From Tetrapyrgos nigripes (lineage: Eukaryota; Basidiomycota; Agaricomycetes; Agaricales; Campanellaceae), in assembly GCA_013368315.1 (NCBI GenBank), contig JAACJM010000340.1, positions 1 through 64,000 on the forward strand: 64,000 nt of DNA, in the 5' to 3' direction. A program made the translations under genes and the position numbers. The first letter of the stretch is position 1; each line of letters starts with the position of its first letter. Below are positions 11,819 through 22,700 of this stretch, piece by piece. The notes under the pieces were generated by a model that was not told where the DNA came from, searched no databases, and saw only the letters and a list, made by a program, of their open reading frames with translations.

Positions 11819-12026
11819 AAAAGATGACAAAGCTGGCAACGTGTGCACTGTATAGTCCCTGACGGCCAGAAATCTTCACACTTTTGGATGCTAAAGGGCG
11901 CTAAAACTTAGACTTGGTATTACTCAGCGCTTGGCTCCTTTAGCGCCTTTAAGCGCCCAAAAGTGTGAAGATTTCTGGCTGTCAGGGACTATACAGTGCA
12001 CGCGTTGCCAGCTTTGTCATCTTTTC
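11819..12026. repeat. Fold-back element between divergent cargo genes
   Basis: Arms of about 85 bp (11819-11905 and about 11938-12026) are near-perfect reverse complements, sharing GACTATACAGTGCAC and CCAGAAATCTTCACAC, around a short unpaired centre. It could be a miniature inverted-repeat element or a structural element in the intergenic region between the Spt5-like gene (-) and the genes to the right. It has no coding capacity. Confidence 0.75.
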
Positions 12027-12237
12027 TAAGTCTTTCTCTAACTCTCATCATCGTTTGAGACGATGACCATTCACCTTCCTCATCCCTGACTGTCGCCGTT
12101 GCAGAGTCCATGGCCAACCAGTAAGCTTTCACTTCTGTACCTCTTTCTTCCTTAGCTCTTGATGTTATTTCAGTGTGTCTAAGTTAGTTTCGCCGACATC
12201 CTCTCTACTTCCATACTGGAATCATTATCTGGGAACA

Positions 12238-12532
12238 ATGGACCCTACCAAACGTCTCCATTACTACCACATCGTCATTCGGTGAGTATCTTTGACCCGT
12301 CTCATTGCCGCAGTGATTGACGTTACAGACAAGTTGTAGGACTTTGGGCCTGGGCGATGCAAACTAAAAGTCACCAGCTTAATACCATCTCCTTCATCCA
12401 CGCTAGTGCAGCTAGCCATGGACATAGTTCTGGTGCGTCTCTCTTCTGTTTGTTGTTCATCTAGCTTTATACTGACTGATTGATGTAGTAGGCTTCAGCT
12501 ACATTCCCTCCCACGAGAAGAGCGTTTTCTGA
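12238..12532 (+). CDS. Possible 62-codon three-exon gene
   Basis: ATG at 12238 opens exon 1 (12238-12281). An intron with GTGAGT donor and TTACAG acceptor follows, then exon 2 (12329-12432), a second intron with an ACTGACTGA-type branch site, and exon 3 (12492-12532, stop TGA). The spliced frame is open and the intron sizes (47 and 59 nt) fit the other genes here. The product would be small, with a His/Ser-rich middle and no known domain. The next 700 bases show no gene. Support is splice-site logic only. Confidence 0.33.
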
Positions 12533-13252
12533 TTGGCTCTAATGCTGGAGGGCACAGCTGTTGGCCCAAGAATGATTTATTTTTTAATGTACCTTGTTGT
12601 AGTGTAGTTCATCCTGTAACTTTAGTATAGAAGTTTTAATCATTATATGTGTTCTGTCTTGTAATTAGACGCGAAGCGTCATTCAACGACGATGTTGGGA
12701 TTGATTTTGCAATGAATCATGAAGCAGGCTTGCAGTGCCTCCTCCCTTGGGATTAAAAACAATGGAGCTCAGGGAGGCTGCATGGCAAGTTGGAGGAAAT
12801 TGTGAGTCAGCGTATGGTATCGGAATGGTTTGTAGGAGTGGACAGCAGAGGTGATGTGTCGATTCAGGGGCATTGTAGCAGGTACTGTTTGTTGAGGATC
12901 TTACAGCAAGCGGACTTTATTACTGGCCCATCAAACTAGCACTAGCGCTCAATTAGTGTCACCGCTTTCCCAGGACAAATTTGGAGGACAATAAATTCGG
13001 ACAATAAATGTCTAATTGTTCACTGAGATGCCCAGGTGAGACTTTGATGGCTTGACTTGCCCTGCCTGGACAATAGAGGAGGCCACCAGGATCCTATTTT
13101 GGAAGTTTTTTCCTCTTGGGAGACTACCAAGATCGTGATCCTATCGGAGAAGTTTAAGAACGTTTCCTGGGAGACTGCACTGCCAAATTTGTAAGTTGTT
13201 CTAACTTCAACCAACTTTGACCTACTGCTCACTCAACGTACAGACATTCCTG

Positions 13253-16200
13253 ATGAAAACTCGCTCTAAAGGCAACACCGACTCCTACTCCACCTGCCAG
13301 GAACACCAGAGGACAGCAGGCTTCCAAATTGTCCACCAAAACTACCCAAGTCACCAAAGCCAATCGGATTCCCAAACGTGGCTGTGGTAGAAAGCTCAAA
13401 TCTGCCGAGGAGGACGAAGACGTGGAAATGGATTTGGGTGAGGGACCTTCAGCTGAGCTTGAGGATTCCCCAGGTCTACAGCACCTCGACGATGGCAAAG
13501 GACAGACAGAAGACGATATCTCAGGTGATGAAGACGCTGGTGTTCAGGTGGGGGAAGATAACGGACAATTAGACGAGAAGCCACGCACTCCTGTCAATGA
13601 GGAGTTACCAAAGGCCTCCACTTCTACGTTTACGGAAACCCCTGGTCTTGATGTCGTTGATGAGGAAGAAACCGAGAGTCAGATCATTCCAGAACCTAGC
13701 TCAGCCGCTCCATTATCTACAAAGGATTTTGAGGATGCAAGAGGTGGTGAAAATGGCAAACGAATTCATCTCAATGGTGAAGGTGAGTGACTACAGTCTC
13801 ATTCTTTCTTGAAACACTTCTAATTTGTGGCTCACCAGGCATCACTCCGGAGACCTTTGAAAAAGGTGTATGGCTCCTCAAGATTTACGCTATTGAATCC
13901 ACGTCCAGCGTCACGGCTATCACGGAGCTTCTCTTTGACACTTTCCAGTCAGCCGCAACTGAGTTGCCTCCGGAATGGGTCAAAGCCATCAGCAAGGCGA
14001 CCGTAGAGCCAGATGAGGAGCACAATGCTGGTGTAAGGCGTCTGATGGCCTATCTGCCTACCTTACGCCAGCACCACGCAGCTACAGGATCACAGACTCT
14101 GTCTGGTCAAGAGAAGGCTGGAATCACCTCCACCTCTACGGATCCTATAGCCAAGCCAGACAGTGAGGCAGCACAGCATGCCAACGAGGACGGCAAAGAT
14201 GATGAGGATGGTGGCCACAATGACAACGACAACGACAATGATTATGGCGAAACAGTTGAGAAGGAGACAAAGGTCGCGATGGGTAGGATGCGGACCAGGA
14301 AAGCAGTGCTGAAACGCATGAGAGACGACGCTGCAGGAGATAGTGAGCATGTTACCATGCCCAAGAAGACCAAGCAGGCATCTGGGATGAAAAAGCAAGA
14401 GGATGAACAGAGAGAGAGGAATGGGAAGAAGGGAAAGGGTAAACAGTCTGAGGAGAAAGAGAAAGGGAAGGTGGTTCATGAGGGAAGCTCTGGGATGAAA
14501 GAGCAAGAGGACGAACAGAGAGAAAGGAATGGGAAGAAAGGAAGGGGTAAAAAGTCTGAGGAGAAAGAGAAAGGGAAGGTGGTTCATGAGGGAAGCTCTG
14601 ACGAAGCTGTAGATTTTGTCACTGCAGGTGACAGCGAGGTGGAGGAAGAAGACAACGGGTGATCAGAGAAGCAGATGAAACGAGGCCCCATCTCAGCCGC
14701 AGTAATGGCCAAGTTATACGCTCACAGGTCGGCATATGAAGTGTCTGTCAAAGAAGTTTGCGAGGCAGAGGATATATCCATAGAAACCACATATCGAGCT
14801 ATTGGAGACAGCGTCATTGCTTCCCGAGATCCCAACTGGTTCAACATGTACAAGAAGTGGTGGACAGCAGAAAATGGCAACCAAGGCAACATTCCTGAGG
14901 ATCGTACGTTTTCTTTCTGACGATTTGATTTTACATTACCACTCATCCCTGAAACATTTTCTTTTCAGAAAACCCTGCGTTGTTCCTGGCTCTGAAATGG
15001 CCAGAGGAGCGGCGTAAAGTCCTAGGAGAGAACTGGAATGACCCCAAGCAATACAGTGAAGCTTTCAGCTGGCTCAAGACCTGGTACCGCAACGAGTATA
15101 ATTCGCAAGGGCACACGAGACACGGACCGACGAAAGGGGCTATTAAGTCCATTGGACAGACGATGGCAAATATGGTGCGTTCACTATTCTTCTTCTACCT
15201 AGAGTCTCAATCTGACCATCTCTGCTAGGCACAGCAAGCCTATTTGAACCATGGACTCTGGGTCGTTGGCTACGTTGTTGACCCGAAAGGGAAACACAGT
15301 GTAATGTTTGGCCACGGCGATGAATATAAGGGCTTGAGGGAGAATAATCCTACTCAGATTAGGGCGCAGCTCCATGATTTGGAGGTCCTCATGGGTTGCG
15401 AACACATCAAAGTCAGCTTTGCATCCAATGTCAGCAACACCACTCGACAAATGGTTCAAGCTGCCTCAAAGGTCACCAATCGTGATAGCGAGTGTGCCTT
15501 TCTAGCTGTCATGCTCAAGGGAGACATCAGTGAGTTGTCAAGCAGTTTGGTCTTTATTCTACAAAAGCTAACTGTGTCTATCTCTTAGAGGAGCTCGGAA
15601 TCTCATGTGGTCGAGGTTTTCCGTGGAGAAACTGGGCTGACTTCGCCTACAAGCACCAACTACGCATCGTGAACTGGGATGATGGTGTGAAGGTACCGGG
15701 AGCAGGTGGTGTCAATGATGCTGTCAAGAAAACCCAAACTCCAACCTCTCTCATGAAGGCGAGAATCAAGGAACTCCTCTGGTTGAAAGAGGCTTGGAAG
15801 AATGGGGTAAACGAAGATACTCCTCCCAAGATCATCTCCTGGAAGGCCTTGCAAGTGGTGTCTTGGACTGACGGTATGTTCTCGGGATTTTTTAAGACCC
15901 CAACAAAGATTGACGATGTCGTTATCAGATGAGAAGAGACTGCCAAAAGCGGAACAAGGCGACGTTGCGCTAGTGATGTCGACTAATGGGGCCAAGAAAG
16001 TCGCTGTCTGACAGTCAGGAAAGTGGACTCTTGAAACCTCAGACAGCAACAGCAGTCCCGACAAACCCAAGAAGTCCAGAAAGCGCAAGGGGAAGAAAGC
16101 CACTCAAGCCGTAGCTAGCAACGACAACGATGTGGAGGACCAGCCCCAAGAGTTTCCCTCTCTCCCCCGTCATCTCACCATGCATTTTAGCCCCCCTGCA

Positions 16201-16310
16201 GACAGCAAGCTATGCCAGCACGCTGCACCCACCCCCCTAGCCTCACCAGTTTGACCACCTACTACGAAAGTTCATGGACAGTTCTTTGGTGCTGGCCACC
16301 AAGAACAATA
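13253..16310 (+). pseudogene. Large cargo gene of unknown function, 5' part
   Basis: This is a multi-exon gene with introns at 13783-13838, 14904-14968, 15175-15228, 15530-15588 and 15874-15928. The start region (ATG 13253) is basic but shifts frame near 13275-13290, so it is damaged or differently spliced. The body contains a long acidic/Lys-rich repeat (EKEKGKVVHEGSS twice, about 14455-14600). A helix-rich segment (EVCEAEDISIETTYRAIG, about 14755) and a block with ISCGRGFPWRNWADFAY (about 15600) follow. In-frame TGA codons lie at 14660-14662, 16009-16011 and 16252-16254. The frame is cut at 16310 by the CACTA-like element and continues at 25826. Product unknown; the charged composition suggests a nuclear or DNA-associated protein, which is inference. 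Confidence 0.72.
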
Positions 16311-16752
16311 CACTGGAGGCAAATCCCTGTAAATCATCTGCCATACAGAGGTATTACAGTGACCTTACAACAAGTCATTCAATAAGTAATCCACCTTGTA
16401 TTACAGAGGTATTACAGAGAGAAGAATTTTCCAGAGCAATGCTGTAAGACTGCTGTAAGACAAGTTGTATTACAGGGACATTTCAGAGACCAAATCCTTG
16501 TAGATCCGGTGCCCTAGATAGGGATTACAGCAAACTTACACCAAGCCATTCAACAAGTATTCTGCCTTGGATTACAAAAGTATTACAGAGAGAAGAAATT
16601 TTGGGAGCAATGCTGTAAGACTGCTGTAAGACAAGTTGGATTACAGGAACATTTCAGAGTGACATGGTGTCACAGTAATACATTAGGTAATACAGCCAAG
16701 AAATACAGAAGTATTTCAGTGTGACAAAAGTGCGCAGGTTGCATCTCAGAGT
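16311..16752. repeat. Left terminal inverted repeat of the CACTA-like element
   Basis: It pairs with 25381-25822 in inverted orientation over its full length. It carries an internal tandem duplication of about 185 bp (blocks at about 16376-16470 and 16562-16657, both containing GCAATGCTGTAAGACTGCTG). Many TGTAA/TTACA hexamer-like motifs are present, as is a GTGACATGGTGTCAC palindrome at about 16657-16671. These look like subterminal transposase-binding repeats. Confidence 0.87.
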
Positions 16753-19700
16753 GCGCGCAGGTTGTGTCCAGGGTGCGTCCAGGGTGCGTCCAGAGTGCGC
16801 GCAGGTTGCGTCCAGAGTGCGTGCAGGTTGCGTCCAGGGTGCGTGCAGGTTGCATCCAGAGTGCGTGCAGGTTGCGTCCAGGGTGCGTGCAGGTTGCGTC
16901 CAGGGTGCGCGCAGGTTGCGTCCAGGGTGCACACAGGTTGTGTCCAGAGTGCGCGCAGGTTGTGTCCAGGGTGTGCGCAGGTTGCGTCCAGAGTGCGCGC
17001 AGGTTGCGTCCAGGTTGTGTCCAGAGTGCGCGCAGGTTGCGTCCAGGTTGCGTCCAGAGTGCGCGCAGGTTGCGTCCAGAGTGCGTCCAGAGTGCGCGCA
17101 GGTTGCGTCCAGGTTGCGTCCAGAGTGCGCGCAGGTTGCGTCCAGAGTGCGTGCAGGTTGCGTCCAGGGTGCGCGCAGGTTGCGTCCAAGGTGCACACAG
17201 GTTGCGTCCAGAGTGCGCGCAGGTTGTGTCCAGGGTGCATGCAGGTCATGTCCAGGGTGCGCGCAGGTCATGTCCAGGGTGCGCGCAGGTTGCGTCCAGA
17301 GTGCGTGCAGGTTGCGTCCAGAGTGCGCGCAGGTTGCGTCCAGAGTGCGCGCAGGTTGCGTCCAGAGTGCGTGCAGGTTGCGTCCAGAGTGCGTGCAGGT
17401 TGCGTCCAGAGTGCGTGCAGGTTGCGTCCAGAGTGCGTGCAGGTTGCGTCCAGAGTGCGCGCAGGTTGCGTCCAGAGTGCGCGCAGGTTGCGTCCAGAGT
17501 GCGTGCAGGTTGCGTCCAGGGTGCGTGCAGGTTGCATCCAGAGTGCGTGCAGGTTGCGTCCAGGGTGCGTGCAGGTTGCGTCCAGGGTGTGCGCAGGTTG
17601 CGTCCAGGTTGCGTCCAGAGTGCGCGCAGGTTGCGTCCAGAGTGCGCGCAGGTTGCGTCCAGAGTGCGTGCAGGTTGCGTCCAGGGTGTGTGCAGGTTGC
17701 ATCCAGAGTGCGTCCAGGGTGCGTGCAGGTTGCGTCCAGGGTGCGCGCAGGTTGCGTCCAGGGTGCACACAGGTTGCGTCCAGAGTGAGGTTACGTCCAG
17801 GGTGCGCGCAGGTTGTGTCCAGAGTGCGTGCAGGTTACGTCCAGGGTGCGCGCAGGTTGCGTCCAGAGTGCGTGCAGGTTGCATCCAGGTTGCAAGCAGG
17901 TTGCGTCCAGGGTGCGTGCAGGTTGCGTCCACGGCGCGCAGGGAGTGCGTGCAGGTGGTTGCGTCTAGAGTGCGCGCAGGTTGCGTCCAGAATGCGCACA
18001 GGTTGCGTCCAGAGTGCGTGCAGGTTGCGTCCAGAGTGCGCGCAGGTTGCGTCCAGGGTGCGCGCAGGTTGCGTCCAGGGTGCGCGCAGGTTGCGTCCAG
18101 GGTGCGCGCAGGTTGCGTCCAGGGTGCGCGCAGGTTGCGTGCAGGTTGCGTCCAGAGTGCGCGCAGGTTGCGTCCAGGATGTGTGCAGGTTGCGTCCAGA
18201 GTGCGCGCAGGTTGTGTCCAGGGTGCGTGCAGGTTGCGTCCAGAGTGCGCGCAGGTTGCGTCCAGGGCGTGCGCAGGTTGCATCCAGGGTGCGCGCAGGT
18301 TGTGTCCAGAGTGCGCGCAGGTTGCGTCCAGGGTGCGCACAGGTTGCGTCCAGAGTGCGCGCAGGTTGCATCCAGGGTGCGCGCAGGTTGCGTCCAGAGT
18401 GTGCGCAGGTTGCGTCCAGGGTGCGCGCAGGTTGCCTCCAGAATGTGCGCAGGTTGCGTCCAGAGTGCGCGCAGGTTGCGTCCAGAGTGCGCGCAGGTTG
18501 CGTCCAGAGTGCGTGCAGGTTGCGTCCAGGGTGCGTGCAGGTTGCATCCAGAGTGCGTGCAGGTTGCGTCCAGGGTGCGTGCAGGTTGCGTCCAGGGTGC
18601 GCGCAGGTTGCGTCCAGGGTGTGCGCAGGTTGCGTCCAGGTTGCGTCCAGAGTGCGCGCAGGTTGCGTCCAGGTTGTGTCCAGAGTGTGCGCAGGTTGCG
18701 TCCAGAGTGCGCGCAGGTTGCGTCCAGAGTGCGTGCAGGTTGCGTCCAGGGTGTGTGCAGGTTGCATCCAGAGTGCGTCCAGGGTGCATGCAGGTTGCGT
18801 CCAGGGTGCGCGCAGGTTGCGTCCAGAGTGAGGTTACGTCCAGGGTGCGCGCAGGTTGCGTCCAGAGTGCGTGCAGGTTCCGTCCAGGGTGCGCGCAGGT
18901 TGCGTCCAGAGTGCGTGCAGGTTGCATCCAGGTTGCAAGCAGGTTGCATCCAGGTTGCAAGCAGGTTGCGTCCAGAGTGCGCGCAGGTTGCGTCCAGGTT
19001 GCGTCCAGAGTGTGCGCAGGTTGCGTCCAGAGTGCGCGCAGGTTGCGTCCAGGTTGTGTCCAGAGTGCGCGCAGGTTGTGTCCAGGTTGCGTCCAGAGTG
19101 CGCGCAGGTTGCGTCCAGAGTGCGTCCAGAGTGCGTGCAGGTTGCGTCCAGGTTGCGTCCAGAGTGCGCGCAGGTTGCGTCCAGGTTGCGTCCAGAGTGC
19201 GCGCAGGTTGCGTCCAGAGTGCGCGCAGGTTGCGTCCAGAGTGCGTGCAGGTTGCGTCCAGGGTGCGCGCAGGTTGCGTCCAAGGTGCACACAGGTTGCG
19301 TCCAGAGTGCGCGCAGGTTGTGTCCAGGGTGCATGCAGGTCATGTCCAGGGTGCGCGCAGGTTGCGTCCAGAGTGCGTGCAGGTTGCGTCCAGAGTGCGC
19401 GCAGGTTGCGTCCAGAGTGCGTGCAGGTTGCGTCCAGAGTGCGCGCAGGTTGCGTCCAGAGTGCGTGCAGGTTGCGTCCAGAGTGCGCGCAGGTTGCGTC
19501 CAGAGTGCGCGCAGGTTGCGTCCAGAGTGCGTGCAGGTTGCGTCCAGGGTGCGTGCAGGTTGCATCCAGAGTGCGTGCAGGTTGCGTCCAGGGTGCGCGC
19601 AGGTTGCGTCCAGGGTGTGCGCAGGTTGCGTCCAGGTTGCGTCCAGAGTGCGCGCAGGTTGCGTCCAGAGTGCGTGCAGGTTGCGTCCAGGGTGTGTGCA

Positions 19701-22700
19701 GGTTGCATCCAGAGTGCGTCCAGGGTGCGTGCAGGTTGCGTCCAGGGTGCGCGCAGGTTGCGTCCAGGGTGCACACAGGTTGCGTCCAGAGTGAGGTTAC
19801 GTCCAGGGTGCGCGCAGGTTGTGTCCAGAGTGCGTGCAGGTTACGTCCAGGGTGCGCGCAGGTTGCGTCCAGAGTGCGTGCAGGTTGCATCCAGGTTGCA
19901 AGCAGGTTGCGTCCAGGGTGCGTGCAGGTTGCGTCCACGGCGCGCAGGGAGTGCGTGCAGGTGGTTGCGTCTAGAGTGCGCGCAGGTTGCGTCCAGAATG
20001 CGCACAGGTTGCGTCCAGAGTGCGTGCAGGTTGCGTCCAGAGTGCGCGCAGGTTGCGTCCAGGGTGCGCGCAGGTTGCGTCCAGGGTGCGCGCAGGTTGC
20101 GTCCAGGGTGCGCGCAGGTTGCGTCCAGGGTGCGCGCAGGTTGCGTCCAGGGTGCGCGCAGGTTGCGTGCAGGTTGCGTCCAGAGTGCGCGCAGGTTGCG
20201 TCCAGGATGTGTGCAGGTTGCGTCCAGAGTGCGCGCAGGTTGTGTCCAGGGTGCGTGCAGGTTGCGTCCAGAGTGCGCGCAGGTTGCGTCCAGGGCGTGC
20301 GCAGGTTGCATCCAGGGTGCGCGCAGGTTGTGTCCAGAGTGCGCGCAGGTTGCGTCCAGGGTGCGCACAGGTTGCGTCCAGAGTGCGCGCAGGTTGCATC
20401 CAGGGTGCGCGCAGGTTGCATCCAGAGTGCGTGCAGGTTGCGTCCAGGGTGCGTGCAGGTTGCGTCCAGGGTGCGCGCAGGTTGCGTCCAGGGTGTGCGC
20501 AGGTTGCGTCCAGGTTGCGTCCAGAGTGCGCGCAGGTTGCGTCCAGGTTGTGTCCAGAGTGCGCGCAGGTTGCGTCCAGAGTGCGCGCAGGTTGCGTCCA
20601 GAGTGCGCGCAGGTTGCGTCCAGAGTGCGTGCAGGTTGCGTCCAGGGTGTGCGCAGGTTGCGTCCAGAGTGCGCGCAGGTTGCGTCCAGGGTGCGTGCAG
20701 GTTGCGTCCAGGGTGTGTGCAGGTTGCATCCAGAGTGCGTGCAGGTTGCGTCCAGGGTGCGTGCAGGTTGCGTCCAGGGTGCACGCAGGTTGCGTCCAGG
20801 GTGCATGCAGGTCATGTCCAGGGTGCGTGCAGGTTGCGTCCAGAGTGCGCGCAGGTTGCGTCCAGCGTGCGTGCAGGTTGCATCCAGAGTGCGTGCAGGT
20901 TGCGTCCAGGGTGCGTGCAGGTTGCGTCCAGGGTGCGCACAGGTTGCGTCCAGAGTGCGTGCAGGTTGCGTCCAGGGTGCGCGCAGGTTGCGTCCAGAGT
21001 GTGGTTGTGTCCAGAGTGGCGCAGGTTGCGTCCAGGATGTGTGCAGGTTGCGTCCAGAGTGCGCGCAGGTTGCGTCCAGGGTGCGCACAGGTTGCGTCCA
21101 GAGTGTGCGCAGGTTGCGTCCAGGGTGCGGGCAGGTTGCCTCCAGAATGTGCGCAGGTTGCGTCCAGAGTGCGCGCAGGTTGCGTCCAGAGTGCGCGCAG
21201 GTTGCGTCCAGAGTGCGTGCAGGTTGCGTCCAGGGTGCGTGCAGGTTGCATCCAGAGTGCGTGCAGGTTGCGTCCAGGGTGCGTGCAGGTTGCGTCCAGG
21301 GTGCGCGCAGGTTGCGTCCAGGGTGTGCGCAGGTTGCGTCCAGGTTGCGTCCAGAGTGCGCGCAGGTTGCGTCCAGGTTGTGTCCAGAGTGCGCGCAGGT
21401 TGCGTCCAGAGTGCGCGCAGGTTGCGTCCAGAGTGCGCGCAGGTTGCGTCCAGAGTGCGTGCAGGTTGCGTCCAGGGTGTGTGCAGGTTGCATCCAGAGT
21501 GCGTCCAGGGTGCATGCAGGTTGCGTCCAGGGTGCGCGCAGGTTGCGTCCAGGGTGCGCGCAGGTTGCGTCCAGAGTGAGGTTACGTCCAGGGTGCACGC
21601 AGGTTGCGTCCAGAGTGCGTGCAGGTTCCGTCCAGGGTGCGCGCAGGTTGCGTCCAGAGTGCGTGCAGGTTGCATCCAGGTTGCAAGCAGGTTGCGTCCA
21701 GGGTGCGTGCAGGTTGCGTCCACGGCGCGCAGGGTGTGCGTGCAGGTGGTTGCGTCTAGAGTGTGCGCAGGTTGCGTCCAGAGTGCGCGCAGGTTGCGTC
21801 CAGGGTGCGTGCAGGTTGCGTCCAGAGTGCGCGCAGGTTGCGTCCAGGTTGCACGCAGGTTGCGTCCAGGGTGCGCGCAGGTTGCGTCCAGGGTGCGCGC
21901 AGGTTGCGTCCAGGGTGCGCGCAGGTTGCGTGCAGGTTGCGTCCAGAGTGCGCGCAGGTTGCGTCCAGGATGTGTGCAGGTTGCGTCCAGGGTGCGCGCA
22001 GGTTGCGTCCAGAGTGTGGTTGTGTCCAGAGTGCGCGCAGGTTGTGTCCAGGGTGTGCGCAGGTTGCGTCCAGAGTGCGCGCAGGTTGCGTCCAGGGTGC
22101 GTGCAGGTTGCGTCCAGGGTGTGTGCAGGTTGCATCCAGAGTGCGTGCAGGTTGCGTCCAGGGTGCGTGCAGGTTGCGTCCAGGGTGCACGCAGGTTGCG
22201 TCCAGGGTGCATGCAGGTCATGTCCAGGGTGCGTGCAGGTTGCGTCCAGAGTGCGCGCAGGTTGCGTCCAGCGTGCGTGCAGGTTGCATCCAGAGTGCGT
22301 GCAGGTTGCGTCCAGGGTGCGTGCAGGTTGCGTCCAGGGTGCGCACAGGTTGCGTCCAGAGTGCGTGCAGGTTGCGTCCAGGGTGCGCGCAGGTTGCGTC
22401 CAGAGTGTGGTTGTGTCCAGAGTGCGCGCAGGTTGTGTCCAGGGTGTGCCCAGGTTGTGTCCAGAGTGTGCCGAGGTTGCGTCCAGAGTGTGCCCAGGTT
22501 GCGTCCAGAGTGCGCCCAGGTTGCGTCCAGAGTGCGCCCAGGTTGCGTCCAGAGTGCGCCCAGGTTGCATCCAGAGTGCGCCCAGGTTGCTTCCAGAGTG
22601 CCGACAAGTTGCATCCAGAGTGCGCGCAGGTTGCATCCAGAGTGCGCGCAGGTTGCATCCAGGGTGCGCGCAGGTTGCGTCCAGGGTGCACACAGGTTGT

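Noticed and set aside
14090..14587. 165-codon Leu/Phe-rich minus-strand frame resembling membrane segments
   Set aside because: It is the complement of the Lys/Glu-rich repeat of the large cargo gene; the hydrophobicity is an artefact of reading GAA/AAG codons backwards.
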